IMG/VR virus record: IMGVR_UViG_3300035701_000218
Span: 1-27,988 of that record
Reading direction: 5' to 3' (one strand)
DNA length: 27,988 nt
Source of the DNA: a virus
Part shown: in pieces, positions 7,433 through 15,570 of the stretch
How the letters are laid out: each line of letters starts with the position of its first letter
Position numbering within the stretch: the first letter of the stretch is position 1
Translations under genes and position numbers: made by a program
The notes under the pieces: generated by a model
The model's input: only the letters and a program-made list of their open reading frames with translations
What the model was told of the DNA's origin: nothing
Databases searched by the model: none

Positions 7433-8311
7433 GTGCGCGATACCCACCTCATAGACGAGGCGCTGCTGACGGTGCGCCACGTGTCCGGCAAGGGCTGGGC
7501 GCGCGTCAACTGCCCGTTCTGCGTCGACCGCGCCGGCAAGGACGACCGAACGCAGTGCCTCGCTATCAGCATGGAGACGGGCTGGTATCGGTGCTGGCGC
7601 TGCGAGGCTAAGGGAAGGGTTAACGTTCCCGAGCACATGCGCGTGGTCGGCGCCGTGAACACGCCTGTTGAGGTGCACGGTGTCGACCCGCCTGACGGCT
7701 TCATACCACTGTACGATGGGCAGGGGGCAACAGCCATATGCGCCGAGCCCGCGCGTGAGTACCTGGCGCGGCGCGGCCTCGCTCCCGGCATGTGGGCCGA
7801 GGCCGGCATCGGATGCTGCGTCGGCGGGCACTACGGCGGCAGGGTTGTCGTTCCAGTGCTTGACCCGGCCGGCATGTGGATCGGGTGGGTTGGCCGGGCG
7901 TGGAACAAGCGCGCGGCCAAGAAGTACCTCAACGCGCCCGGCATGAGTCTCGGCGGCGCCGGCCGGCTCTACAACGAACGGGCGCTCGACGGCGATAGAT
8001 TGACGCCAGTTGCTGTTGTTGAGGGAGTGTTCGATTCGTTGGCATTGTGGCCGGATGCTGTCGCGGTGCTCGGCAAGCCAACCGAGGAGCAGCTGAAGAC
8101 ATTGTTGTCCTCGCGACGGCCAGTTGCCGTGGTATTAGACGGCGATGCGTGGGAGCAATCGGAAATGACCGCGCTTTGGCTGCGTTTCTGCGGGCAGCGC
8201 GCCGGATTCGTTAAGCTGCCACCGTGCGTTGACCCCGATGAGGTTCCGAGGAAATTATTGATGGATGCTATTGGCGCGTGCATAGGCGCAGAAGGAGGCA
8301 TCAATGTTTGA
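7433..8311 (+). CDS. DnaG-type primase with zinc ribbon and TOPRIM domain
   Basis: The start is GTG 7433, three bases after the preceding stop; no strong ribosome site is visible, so coupling is likely. The 292-residue protein begins with a zinc-binding domain: C27-P-F-C30 and C54-W-R-C57 form the two CxxC knuckles seen in primases. A TOPRIM-like domain follows, with the acidic motif VVEGVFDSLAL near residue 195 and the DxD-type motif VLDGDAW near 236. Between them is a beta-rich segment typical of the primase catalytic core (GGRVVVPVLDPAGMWIGWVGR). It would lay RNA primers on the lagging strand with the helicase encoded upstream. It is shorter than bacterial DnaG and lacks the helicase-binding C-terminal domain, similar to short phage primases. 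Confidence 0.9.
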   Translation: MRDTHLIDEALLTVRHVSGKGWARVNCPFCVDRAGKDDRTQCLAISMETGWYRCWRCEAKGRVNVPEHMRVVGAVNTPVEVHGVDPPDGFIPLYDGQGATAICAEPAREYLARRGLAPGMWAEAGIGCCVGGHYGGRVVVPVLDPAGMWIGWVGRAWNKRAAKKYLNAPGMSLGGAGRLYNERALDGDRLTPVAVVEGVFDSLALWPDAVAVLGKPTEEQLKTLLSSRRPVAVVLDGDAWEQSEMTALWLRFCGQRAGFVKLPPCVDPDEVPRKLLMDAIGACIGAEGGINV

Positions 8312-8426
8312 TGGTGCGAGCGTCCGGGAATCGGCGACCGCATTGGCTGTGAAGTTTGGTGTTGCTGTTTCTACGATCAGAAGGGCGCGCGTTGGTGATA
8401 CTTGGACATGCGTGGGTAGTGCTTAG
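8304..8426 (+). CDS. 40-residue helix-turn-helix peptide
   Basis: ATG 8304 is preceded by an excellent ribosome site (GAAGGAGG) and overlaps the primase stop by eight bases. The peptide reads SVRESATALAVKFGVAVSTI and then RRARVGDTWTCVG, the pattern of small HTH domains (often written as reLAkkFGVs-sTIsrIrrGetW) found alone or fused to HNH endonucleases. The core Leu/Val/Ile positions are conserved. It could be a small DNA-binding regulator, or the remnant DNA-binding end of a lost homing endonuclease. The tail of the gene overlaps the first AGTG-N9-GGCGCAAGAC element. Coding status rests on the ribosome site and HTH pattern only. Confidence 0.6.
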   Translation: MFDGASVRESATALAVKFGVAVSTIRRARVGDTWTCVGSA

Positions 8427-8440
8427 TCGCGGCGCAAGAC
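8418..8440 (+). promoter_or_regulatory. Repeated element copy 1 (AGTG-N9-GGCGCAAGAC)
   Basis: AGTG at 8418-8421 and GGCGCAAGAC at 8431-8440 are separated by nine bases. The same two blocks with the same spacing recur three more times at gene-block boundaries. This copy lies 51 bases before ATG 8492 and overlaps the end of the HTH peptide gene. It may be a phage-specific promoter or another regulatory site. Confidence 0.6.
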
Positions 8441-8491
8441 AATGGTGACGAAGTGGACAAGGCGTGGCTTCGCTTAATAGGAGGGTGACGC

Positions 8492-9178
8492 ATGAAACGG
8501 TACTGGGATTTGACCGAGAAGGAACGCGCTGGGATGGCCGATGACGCGGTCACTGCACTCGAGAAGGTGGAGCTGATGGAGAATGGCTGTGTGCCGCTGA
8601 AGGAGCCGGTGTACGAGAAGGTAGATGAGGTCAAGGTTGAGACCCACCGGTATTACCGGCCGTCATTGATGAGTGGGTACGCGCATGAGCTGGACTTCGT
8701 CTTCGAGACCGAGGAGGAGGCCAGCCTGGCAGCGACATTGCATCCCTTTCATCTTGACCGCGATTACAAGAGCGACACTAAGTACATCGGCGACCAATGT
8801 GCCATCTCGATTACTATCGTGGACTTGCCGATGAAGAACGACATGGAGCGCGTCAAGGCGCGCATGATCGACTCACAAGGGGCGCGGGTGCGCAATGGCA
8901 AGATGCGAGAGCAGTACGACGCGGAGGTTGAGAAGCAGAGTAACATTCTGGTCAGAATGCGAGAGGATCGGAATCTGTGCCGGGGTAAGGTGGCTGTCAC
9001 GCTTCGCGTGCTCGAGACGTACGACGAGTACCTGCGGCTGTCCGATGGCGAGAGTAAGGTGGCTCAGAAGTTCCTGGCCAAGGCGTACCCGGCTGAGCAG
9101 GTCGAGGAGGCGTTCCTGTGGCATGATCGCAAGGACTTAGCAACGGAAGCGAAACTTATACGAGAGGAAGGGGTGTAA
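8492..9178 (+). CDS. Phage protein of unknown function
   Basis: The 228-residue protein starts at ATG 8492 with a strong TAGGAGGGTGACGC leader. I do not recognise a family. The N-terminal third is acidic and helical. Residues about 60-115 alternate beta-like and charged segments, including a Tyr-rich piece (HRYYRPSLMSGYAHELDFVF). The second half is highly charged and helical (about 120-228), compatible with a coiled coil. No membrane segment or catalytic motif is seen. It follows repeated element copy 1 and precedes another unknown gene and the DNA polymerase, so it probably belongs to the DNA metabolism operon. Confidence 0.78.
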   Translation: MKRYWDLTEKERAGMADDAVTALEKVELMENGCVPLKEPVYEKVDEVKVETHRYYRPSLMSGYAHELDFVFETEEEASLAATLHPFHLDRDYKSDTKYIGDQCAISITIVDLPMKNDMERVKARMIDSQGARVRNGKMREQYDAEVEKQSNILVRMREDRNLCRGKVAVTLRVLETYDEYLRLSDGESKVAQKFLAKAYPAEQVEEAFLWHDRKDLATEAKLIREEGV

Positions 9179-9180
9179 CA

Positions 9181-9861
9181 ATGGGTATCGCGCTATTTCA
9201 TTCATTCACGGTAGAGGCGGAAGTGCTGGGCAAGCTGCGGGCAGTGGAGTACCGGAACGGTGTGCTTACGTTCGGCGCGCTGACTGTGGCGGAGGCCGCA
9301 GTCTGCATAGACAGGGTGGCGGGTGCAGTGACGGAGGACGCGCGCATAGAGATGAAGCATGAGGAGACACTGGTGGGATTGACCCCTGGCACTTCGCAGT
9401 CATCGCCCGCCCCGGCGGTCATCCCCCTGGTCACAGCGACAAGTGGCATGGTGACTGTTACCGTGCCAACCGCTGTTGTCTCCAAGGCGGAGGAACCCGC
9501 CAGGGCGGCCAAGCCAGGCAAGCCATCATTGGATGAGGCGCGCGCGAGCATGGAGCGCAAGCGTGCCAAGGTGGATGCCGAGATCGCCGCCAAGGCCGAA
9601 TCAGCTCCAGTCCCCGCTACCTGCCAAATGTCTGCGGTCACTTTGCCGGTGGATGATGCCGCGTTGGTCGTCGAGCTGAACCAGTGCTCCAAGCTGCGTG
9701 ATGTCGTGGGTGTGCTACAGCGGCACGGCGTTGGTGAGGAGCCGGCCATCATAGCGGCATGTGAGCGCCTGCGCGACCAGGTGAACGTGCTCAAGGTCAT
9801 CCCCGATGTGCCCGGCCGCGTCAGGCGGACCCTGGTGGCGCTGAGTGGAATCACGGCATAG
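9181..9861 (+). CDS. Phage protein of unknown function with low-complexity middle
   Basis: The 226-residue protein starts at ATG 9181, two bases after the previous stop, with GAGAGGAAGGGG upstream. The first seventy residues look like a compact alpha/beta domain (HSFTVEAEVLGKLRAVEYRN). Residues about 75-150 are rich in Ala, Pro, Val and Thr and end in a Lys/Arg-Glu helix. The last seventy residues form a helical domain (VVELNQCSKLRDVVGVLQRH). This domain, linker, domain architecture suggests a replisome bridging protein, but that is inference; no known family is recognised. It sits five bases before the polymerase start. Confidence 0.75.
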   Translation: MGIALFHSFTVEAEVLGKLRAVEYRNGVLTFGALTVAEAAVCIDRVAGAVTEDARIEMKHEETLVGLTPGTSQSSPAPAVIPLVTATSGMVTVTVPTAVVSKAEEPARAAKPGKPSLDEARASMERKRAKVDAEIAAKAESAPVPATCQMSAVTLPVDDAALVVELNQCSKLRDVVGVLQRHGVGEEPAIIAACERLRDQVNVLKVIPDVPGRVRRTLVALSGITA

Positions 9862-9866
9862 CACTC

Positions 9867-12434
9867 ATGAAGGTACTACCACTTTACCCGCAACTTCCCG
9901 CGCCGGCCGTTGTCGGCGCCCCGCTGCTCCTTGATCACAACTGCGCCAGGTGCCCGCTCGGTAAGGGTAAGATTCGTCATCGGTGCATGGCGGCCGACGG
10001 TGACCCCGGAGGGTTGCTGGTGGTCAGTGACTATCCTGGGCAGACCGAGGACAACATCGGCCGGCCAATGGTGGGCGAGACCGGTGCGTATCTGCGTAGG
10101 ATGCTGAATCAGTGGTGGTCCGGCCCCGTGGCCATAGATAACGCGGTCCGGTGCGCACCTGGCAGGGCCAAGGTGCCAGCGTCGAGCGTGGGCGCGTGCC
10201 GTGGGTACTTGGCGCAGACCGTGCGCGAGGTGCACCCAACGCGGATTCTGGCCATGGGTGGCCACGCGATAGAGGCTATGTCTGATCGGTCACTGGCTGT
10301 GCTGAGCGTGCGCCGTGGATACTCATGGCTGCCCGCCGTTCCAGGTGAGCCGGCGGTCCCAGTGTTCTACTTACCCAACCCCGTGGTGGCATTGCGCAAC
10401 AGATTCATCCGATCGTGGATTGAGGAGGATCTTGAGTGGGCGTTGATGTGCAAGCCGCCGTTCGATCCGCCGTGGTCCGCAAAGCTTCATCTGGTAGAGA
10501 ACAAGCATGACGCGCTCGTTGCTGCTGAGGCGCTACGCGGCCATGTGGCGGCGTTCGATTCTGAGACCATGGGGCAGATGTGGGGCGAGTTCATCCTGCT
10601 TTGCTGTTCCTTCTGCGTGAGTAACTCCAATGAGGTTTGGACGTGGGGTGAGGTCGGCCTTACCGATCCAGGCGCGGTTGCTGTGTTACGTGAGCTGTTA
10701 CTGGACCGGGGGTTCAAGAAGGTGGGGGCTAACATCAAGTATGATCAGCTGGCTGTCCAGCACGGCCTTGGTGTGGAGATGCGCGGGGTGGTCGGCGACG
10801 TACGCCTGCTGCGCAAGCTGCTGGAGTCGGACGCCGACGGCGATCTTGAGACTATGGCCGAGCTGGTGGGCTGTGGCGGGCATAAGCAGGAGGCGCAGGA
10901 GGCACTGAAGCGGGCCGGCAAGTGCGTCACTGAGATGGCCAAGTGCAATACCGCCGGCAGGGTGCGGACCGGGTTGTTGTTTAGCGATGACACTCCAAAG
11001 CGCGTGGTGAAGGTGATCTCATCCATACGGCCGGGTTGCGAGGTGCAGTCGTATGCCTATGGCTTCCTGCCGCTCGACTTGCTTTACAGGTATAACGCTC
11101 GCGACACGCTGTCCACGTCATGGCTGCACGTGTTACAGGGGTTACGCGCTGGGCAGGACGATCCGAACATCACGCGCATCTATCGTAATGTGGTCATGCC
11201 GGCGGCCGAGGCCGTGAAGCAGATCGAGTGGTGGGGCGTGCCTGTGGATAGACAAGCCATCGACCAGCTTCACCTGTACCTGGCCGGCAAGGAGCGGGAG
11301 CTGCGTGACCGCCTTGCTGGATACGGCCTCACCGATCCGGGCTCGCTGCCGGAGGTTGGCGACGTGCTATTCAAGAAGCTGGGCCTGCCGCCGACCGAGA
11401 AGAACAAGACCGGCTACGTGCTCGACAAGGACGCGCTGTCCGGCCTGCGCGACGCGCACCCCGCCGTCTCCGACTTGATAGAGTGGCGTCGCATTACCAG
11501 GCTGGATGGCACGTATGCGCGTGGCCTTGCCGCTTGCATAAGGGCGGATGGGCGTGTTCATCCGTCCATACTTGTGGACGGAGCGCGTTCGGGGCGGATG
11601 AGCTGTCAGAATCCGAATCTGCAAAACATACCGCGTAACGAGGACGATGAGGGCAATGTGGAAGGGCAGTTACTTCGCAACTGCTTCATCGCGTCCCCCG
11701 GTCACGTGCTGCTCAACCTGGACTTCAGCCAGCTTGAGCTTCGGATTGCCGCCATGCTGTCCGGCGACGAGGTGATGGCCGGCATATTCAGGGCCGGCGT
11801 TGACTACCACCACAAGACTGCTGAGCTGATCGCGCCAATAGCCTGGGGCATCACCAATGAGCAGGTGACGAAGATCCATCGCACCAAGGCGAAGGTGGTC
11901 AACTTCTCCCTGGTCTACGGCAAGGGCGATCGTGGCCTGGCCAGGGATCTTGGGTGCTCCGTGGCTGAGGCCGCCCGCATCCGTGAGGCCATATTCGGCC
12001 AGTTCCGCAAGCTGAGTGCATGGATACGCGGGCGGGTTGACGAGACGCGGCGAACGGGATGTGCGTGGACGTGGTGGGACGGGGACCGCGCGCGGCGCAG
12101 GTGGCTGATAGAGATCGCGAACACTGGCGACGACGACCGCAGATCCGTGGCCGAGCACAGCAGCTTCAACACGCCAGTCCAGGGGACGGGCTCGGAGTAC
12201 CTGACAGCCACGCTCGGTAAGGTGGTGCCGTGGATACTCGACAATGGCATACCGGCCAAGCTGTGGGTGCCGGTCCACGACTCGCTGATGATGGAGGTGG
12301 AGGAGTCGGCGGTCGATGAGGTGGCGCATGAGGTCAGGAGCATGATGCTAAGCTGGCCGAGCATGGGCGTGCCGCTCGCGGTGGACGCGGAGGTTGGCCA
12401 ATCCTGGGGGGCGATGAGGAAGTACTGGTTTTGA
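9867..12434 (+). CDS. polA: DNA polymerase I-type (family A) with N-terminal UDG-like domain and 3'-5' exonuclease
   Basis: The 855-residue fusion has three parts. Residues 20-200 resemble family 4/5 uracil-DNA glycosylases: LLVVSDYPGQTED, then NIGRPMVGETGAYL, and cysteines at 26, 29, 96 and 111 that fit an iron-sulfur cluster. Residues about 215-420 form a DEDDy exonuclease with D231/E233, D293 (NIKYD) and Y409/D413 (YNARD). Residues about 430-855 form the polymerase: motif A LDFSQLELR with D619, motif B R672-x3-K676-x3-F680-x3-Y684 and motif C HDS with D805. All polymerase and exonuclease catalytic residues are present. The Phe at 680 is the dNTP-preferring form. UDG-polymerase fusions are known in SPO1-like phages, to my recollection. 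The glycosylase active-site motifs are degraded, so the domain may bind rather than cut. No clear ribosome site precedes ATG 9867. Confidence 0.95.
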   Translation: MKVLPLYPQLPAPAVVGAPLLLDHNCARCPLGKGKIRHRCMAADGDPGGLLVVSDYPGQTEDNIGRPMVGETGAYLRRMLNQWWSGPVAIDNAVRCAPGRAKVPASSVGACRGYLAQTVREVHPTRILAMGGHAIEAMSDRSLAVLSVRRGYSWLPAVPGEPAVPVFYLPNPVVALRNRFIRSWIEEDLEWALMCKPPFDPPWSAKLHLVENKHDALVAAEALRGHVAAFDSETMGQMWGEFILLCCSFCVSNSNEVWTWGEVGLTDPGAVAVLRELLLDRGFKKVGANIKYDQLAVQHGLGVEMRGVVGDVRLLRKLLESDADGDLETMAELVGCGGHKQEAQEALKRAGKCVTEMAKCNTAGRVRTGLLFSDDTPKRVVKVISSIRPGCEVQSYAYGFLPLDLLYRYNARDTLSTSWLHVLQGLRAGQDDPNITRIYRNVVMPAAEAVKQIEWWGVPVDRQAIDQLHLYLAGKERELRDRLAGYGLTDPGSLPEVGDVLFKKLGLPPTEKNKTGYVLDKDALSGLRDAHPAVSDLIEWRRITRLDGTYARGLAACIRADGRVHPSILVDGARSGRMSCQNPNLQNIPRNEDDEGNVEGQLLRNCFIASPGHVLLNLDFSQLELRIAAMLSGDEVMAGIFRAGVDYHHKTAELIAPIAWGITNEQVTKIHRTKAKVVNFSLVYGKGDRGLARDLGCSVAEAARIREAIFGQFRKLSAWIRGRVDETRRTGCAWTWWDGDRARRRWLIEIANTGDDDRRSVAEHSSFNTPVQGTGSEYLTATLGKVVPWILDNGIPAKLWVPVHDSLMMEVEESAVDEVAHEVRSMMLSWPSMGVPLAVDAEVGQSWGAMRKYWF

Positions 12435-12436
12435 CT

Positions 12437-12459
12437 AGTGCCCTCTTCCGGCGCAAGAC
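12437..12459 (+). promoter_or_regulatory. Repeated element copy 2 (AGTG-N9-GGCGCAAGAC)
   Basis: AGTG is at 12437-12440 and GGCGCAAGAC at 12450-12459, with the same nine-base spacing. It starts two bases after the polymerase stop and 42 bases before ATG 12502, in the only gap between the polymerase and the recombination gene block. Confidence 0.62.
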
Positions 12460-12501
12460 TACGTCATGTGATGAGCGGGATAACTAACTGAGGAGGCGGC
12501 G

Positions 12502-13002
12502 ATGGCGAAGCTGAACGATGTTGATGTGGATGAGTACCTGAAGAAGTCGGTGGACATCGAACCCATGGCGATCGAGGAGGAGTTCGTCCGCCTGCCCGGC
12601 GACCTGGCGTACTGGAACGAGCGATACGCCCGTGCCGTCAACGACTACCTGAAGGCCAAGGTGGGCCGTGAGCGCACTGAGTCGCGCCTGTACCTGGAGC
12701 AGCGCGAGCACCTGACGGCCAAGGCCAGCGTGGAGGCGGCCGAGGGCAAGAAGGGCGCCAAGGCTCCGACAGTGGATGAGATCAGATCGGCGGTCGCCGG
12801 CCACCGCGACATGGTGGAGGCCGAGGATGCCGAGCTGCTGACGGAGGTCGAGAAGGTGCGGCTGTACGGCGTGCTAGACGCCATACGCGCCAAGCGCGAC
12901 ATGCTGATCCAGATCGGCAGCCGGCAGCGCGTGGAGATGGAGCATGACCCGGTGATCCGCGAGGAGTCGCGGGTTCGCCGGCTTCAACGTGAGGGTGCAT
13001 GA
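12502..13002 (+). CDS. Coiled-coil phage protein, unknown function
   Basis: The 166-residue protein starts at ATG 12502 with GAGGAGGCGGCG upstream. It is almost wholly charged and helical (RYARAVNDYLKAKVGRERTE and the long stretch after residue 95), typical of a coiled-coil oligomer. It has no catalytic motif or membrane segment. It lies directly before the gp32-like SSB and the UvsX-like recombinase, a position where a recombination mediator analogous to T4 UvsY would be expected; this is a context guess, not a family match. The stop overlaps an ATG at 12999, which could also start the next protein. Confidence 0.8.
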   Translation: MAKLNDVDVDEYLKKSVDIEPMAIEEEFVRLPGDLAYWNERYARAVNDYLKAKVGRERTESRLYLEQREHLTAKASVEAAEGKKGAKAPTVDEIRSAVAGHRDMVEAEDAELLTEVEKVRLYGVLDAIRAKRDMLIQIGSRQRVEMEHDPVIREESRVRRLQREGA

Positions 13003-13037
13003 ACAACTGGGCCGGAGGCCCACGCAAGGAGAAGGAA

Positions 13038-13847
13038 ATGGCTGAGAGCACGAATTTGGTAAAGTGGGGTACCTACGACACGAGCGTGGCTGAGCATGAG
13101 CAGAAGGAGTGGGATCGCAGCAACAGCAAGTGGATGAAGCTGGCGGAGGGCTCAAGCACGGTGCGCATCCTGCCGCCGCCGCCGGACAAGAAGTCTCCGT
13201 TCCGCGTGGTGTGGACGCATTACGTGGAGATGCCGGGGTTGAAGGACGCATTGTCGATCGTGTGCCCCAACCGCGAGGCGCGCAAGCGCTGCCCGGTCTG
13301 CGAGCAGGCCGACCGCATGAAGGCCAGCGTGAGCCAGGCGGACCAGGAGCGCGCCAAAGGGCTATTCGCGCGCCGCCGCGTCTACGCCAACGTCATCGAC
13401 CGCGCCGACATGGACGCCGGCCCGAAGATCCTGGCGTTCGGCAAGACCATCCACGAGGCGCTGATCACGCTGCGCAAAGACCCGGATTGGGGTGACTTCT
13501 GTGACCCCATCAAGGGCTATGACATCGGCATCAAGCGCGCGGGCACGACCAAGAACGACACGGAGTACCAAGTGGTGCCCAAGATGACCTCGTCGCTGCA
13601 CGCCGACCAGGCGCAGATCATGAGCTGGATCGGACAGCAGGCCGATCTGGAGGTGGTCGCACTGTATGACGACTACGACACGATCCTTGCGAAGCTGCGT
13701 GGCGACACTCTCGGCCACGGGCAACAGGGGCCGACACCGGGTGCCTCACAGGCCGCTTCCTCTGGTCAACACGTCGGGGCCGACGGCAAGGCGCGTACCG
13801 TGGTCGACGCGGCCTCCGCGCCGCATGATGACGACAAACCGTTCTGA
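13038..13847 (+). CDS. ssb: Single-stranded DNA-binding protein, T4 gp32-like
   Basis: ATG 13038 has an ideal AAGGAG six bases upstream, so I prefer it to the coupled ATG 12999, which adds 13 residues. The 269-residue protein matches the gp32 plan: an N-terminal basic cooperativity segment, a core with H61, C76, C85 and C88 placed like the zinc ligands of T4 gp32 (H64, C77, C87, C90), and an acidic C-terminal tail ending DDDKPF that would recruit partner proteins. The middle has aromatic-rich beta strands for ssDNA contact. It would coat ssDNA at the fork and load UvsX. A Gly/Ala/Gln-rich linker (about 230-255) separates core from tail. The location before UvsX fits. Confidence 0.9.
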   Translation: MAESTNLVKWGTYDTSVAEHEQKEWDRSNSKWMKLAEGSSTVRILPPPPDKKSPFRVVWTHYVEMPGLKDALSIVCPNREARKRCPVCEQADRMKASVSQADQERAKGLFARRRVYANVIDRADMDAGPKILAFGKTIHEALITLRKDPDWGDFCDPIKGYDIGIKRAGTTKNDTEYQVVPKMTSSLHADQAQIMSWIGQQADLEVVALYDDYDTILAKLRGDTLGHGQQGPTPGASQAASSGQHVGADGKARTVVDAASAPHDDDKPF

Positions 13848-13961
13848 CACCAACACGCGCCTTATGGGGGCTAGCCGGGAGGCGTGGCGCGCGCCCGCAG
13901 GTAGGTACCACCTATAACCTGAATTGACAGGCCCGGCTTCGCCCCCGCCTTTGAGGGAGCC

Positions 13962-14993
13962 ATGACCAAGAAGCAACAGCAAGCCGACCTGGCGCAGCAG
14001 ATCGCGCAGAGGTCCATAGAGATCATACGTAAGAGGTTCGGTGCCACCGCCGCCATAGTGCCTGGCAAGGAGGATGCGCGGTCTGAGGTACGTGGCGTCA
14101 TCCCGTGCGGTATCGACGTGATAGACCGTTATGTGTGCGGGTGCGGGGGACTCCCGCAAGGCCGGCTGATTGAGATGTTCAGCGAGCCGGGCGTGATCAA
14201 GACCGGGCTGTGCTGGACCATGCTCGGCGGGTGCCAGCGGATGGGAGGGGTTGGGGCGTATTGCGACTGCGAGCAGTCCACCGACGGCAAGCGCATGCGC
14301 GTATTTGGCGTTGATCTCGATAGGCTCGTCCTGCAACAACCGTTGTCGCTGGAGGAGGCGCTTGAGCAAATGGAGTTGACGCTCGAGGAGCTGCCGGAGC
14401 CATCCCCGGTACCGTTCCTCCAGACGTGGGATTCCCTGGCCGAGTCCCCGTATAAGGGCGATCTGTCGAGCAGCGACTACGGCAAAGAGGCGGCGGACGA
14501 CCGGGCCAAGAAGATAGGCAGATTCTGCCGCGTGTCGGCCACGCTGGCCACGCGCAAGCAGGCCACGATCCTGATCGTGAACCAGACCAGGCAGAGGCGC
14601 GGCCTCATATTCGGCAGCCCTACCACGACGGTCGGCGGCGACGCGCTCAAGTTCTACGCGAGCCTGCGCCTGCAACTGTTCAACGGCAAGGCGCTCAAGG
14701 ACGAGCACGGCCAGCACATCGGCAAGGCGGTGACAGTGATGGCGTTCAAGACCAGATTCTCCCCGCCATTCCGTAAGGCCAAGGTGCGGCTGGACTATGC
14801 CCACGGGTGGGACAACCTCTGGAGCACCATCAGTCTAGCCAAGGACCTTGGCGTCGTGCCGAAGGGCGACAAGTACAACGTAGCCACCTACGAGAAGGCG
14901 GTGGCGGCGCTCGGGTGGGAGGGTGCGGCGCCGGCCGTGGAGCTGCGAAGCACCGAAGGCATAGAGGAGGAGATCAGCGATGGCGGAGAATAA
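13962..14993 (+). CDS. uvsX: UvsX/RecA-like strand-exchange recombinase
   Basis: The 343-residue protein starts at ATG 13962 with GAGGGAG upstream. The RecA core is recognisable from IPCGIDVIDRYVCGCGGLPQ and then GRLIEMF at residues 47-73. The P-loop SEPGVIKT (74-81) lacks the usual first Gly and the Gly before Lys; T4 UvsX also deviates at the latter position, so activity is still likely. CDCEQS (101-106) aligns with the RecA segment carrying the catalytic Glu, and ILIVNQTRQRRG with the RecA sensor Gln and loop L2. It would drive recombination-dependent repair or replication with the SSB upstream and SbcCD downstream. The 114-base gap before it holds no gene; I see no convincing promoter there. 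Confidence 0.88.
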   Translation: MTKKQQQADLAQQIAQRSIEIIRKRFGATAAIVPGKEDARSEVRGVIPCGIDVIDRYVCGCGGLPQGRLIEMFSEPGVIKTGLCWTMLGGCQRMGGVGAYCDCEQSTDGKRMRVFGVDLDRLVLQQPLSLEEALEQMELTLEELPEPSPVPFLQTWDSLAESPYKGDLSSSDYGKEAADDRAKKIGRFCRVSATLATRKQATILIVNQTRQRRGLIFGSPTTTVGGDALKFYASLRLQLFNGKALKDEHGQHIGKAVTVMAFKTRFSPPFRKAKVRLDYAHGWDNLWSTISLAKDLGVVPKGDKYNVATYEKAVAALGWEGAAPAVELRSTEGIEEEISDGGE

Positions 14994-15570
14994 TAAGCGA
15001 AGCTCAAACTTGAGCTGTATTAAGCCGGCCATCAGGTACAGCGTCATACTCGCTGACCCGCCTTGGGCCTATCGGGACAAATGCGTGGCGGGGCATAGGG
15101 GGGAGTCATTCAAGTACCCGTGCATGAGCCTCACCGAGCTGAGCTGCTTGGTAGTGGGCGAGTGGCCGGTACAGGACATAGGCGCTGACGACTCGGCGCT
15201 GTTCCTTTGGACCACCGCGCCAATGTTTAATACCGCCCTTCAACTCATGGGCGCATGGGAGTACGACTACAAGACCGTGGCGTTCACCTGGGTGAAACCA
15301 ACCGCTGGTGGACATTGGGCTTGGGGCATGGGCAACCATACGCGGGCCAACGCCGAGTTCTGCCTTCTGGGCATGCGTGGACGGCTGCGCCGCGTCAGTG
15401 CGTCGGTGCACTCGCTGGTAGTCGCCATGCGCCGCGAGCACAGCCGGAAGCCGGATGAGGTGCGCGACAGGATCACGAAGCTGTACGGCGACGTGCCGCG
15501 CATCGAGCTGTTCGCGCGCGGCCAGGCTGCCGATGGCTGGGACTGCCACGGCGATGAGGTGCTGCGATGA
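14980..15570 (+). CDS. MT-A70-family N6-adenine methyltransferase
   Basis: The 196-residue protein starts at ATG 14980, overlapping the UvsX-like gene by 14 bases. DPPW at 26-29 (YSVILADPPWAY) is the catalytic motif of N6-adenine methyltransferases of the MT-A70 class; the later EFCLLGMRG and the terminal helix with HSRKPDEVRDRI are typical of its bacterial and phage members. It probably methylates adenine in DNA, perhaps to hide phage DNA from host enzymes. The target site cannot be read from sequence. No partner nuclease lies beside it, so it is a solitary methylase. The stop overlaps the next start as ATGA. Confidence 0.9.
   Translation: MAENNKRSSNLSCIKPAIRYSVILADPPWAYRDKCVAGHRGESFKYPCMSLTELSCLVVGEWPVQDIGADDSALFLWTTAPMFNTALQLMGAWEYDYKTVAFTWVKPTAGGHWAWGMGNHTRANAEFCLLGMRGRLRRVSASVHSLVVAMRREHSRKPDEVRDRITKLYGDVPRIELFARGQAADGWDCHGDEVLR

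Noticed and set aside
13848-13961. Sigma70 promoter using TATAAC (13913) or TTGACA (13924)
   Set aside because: Neither hexamer has a partner at acceptable spacing.
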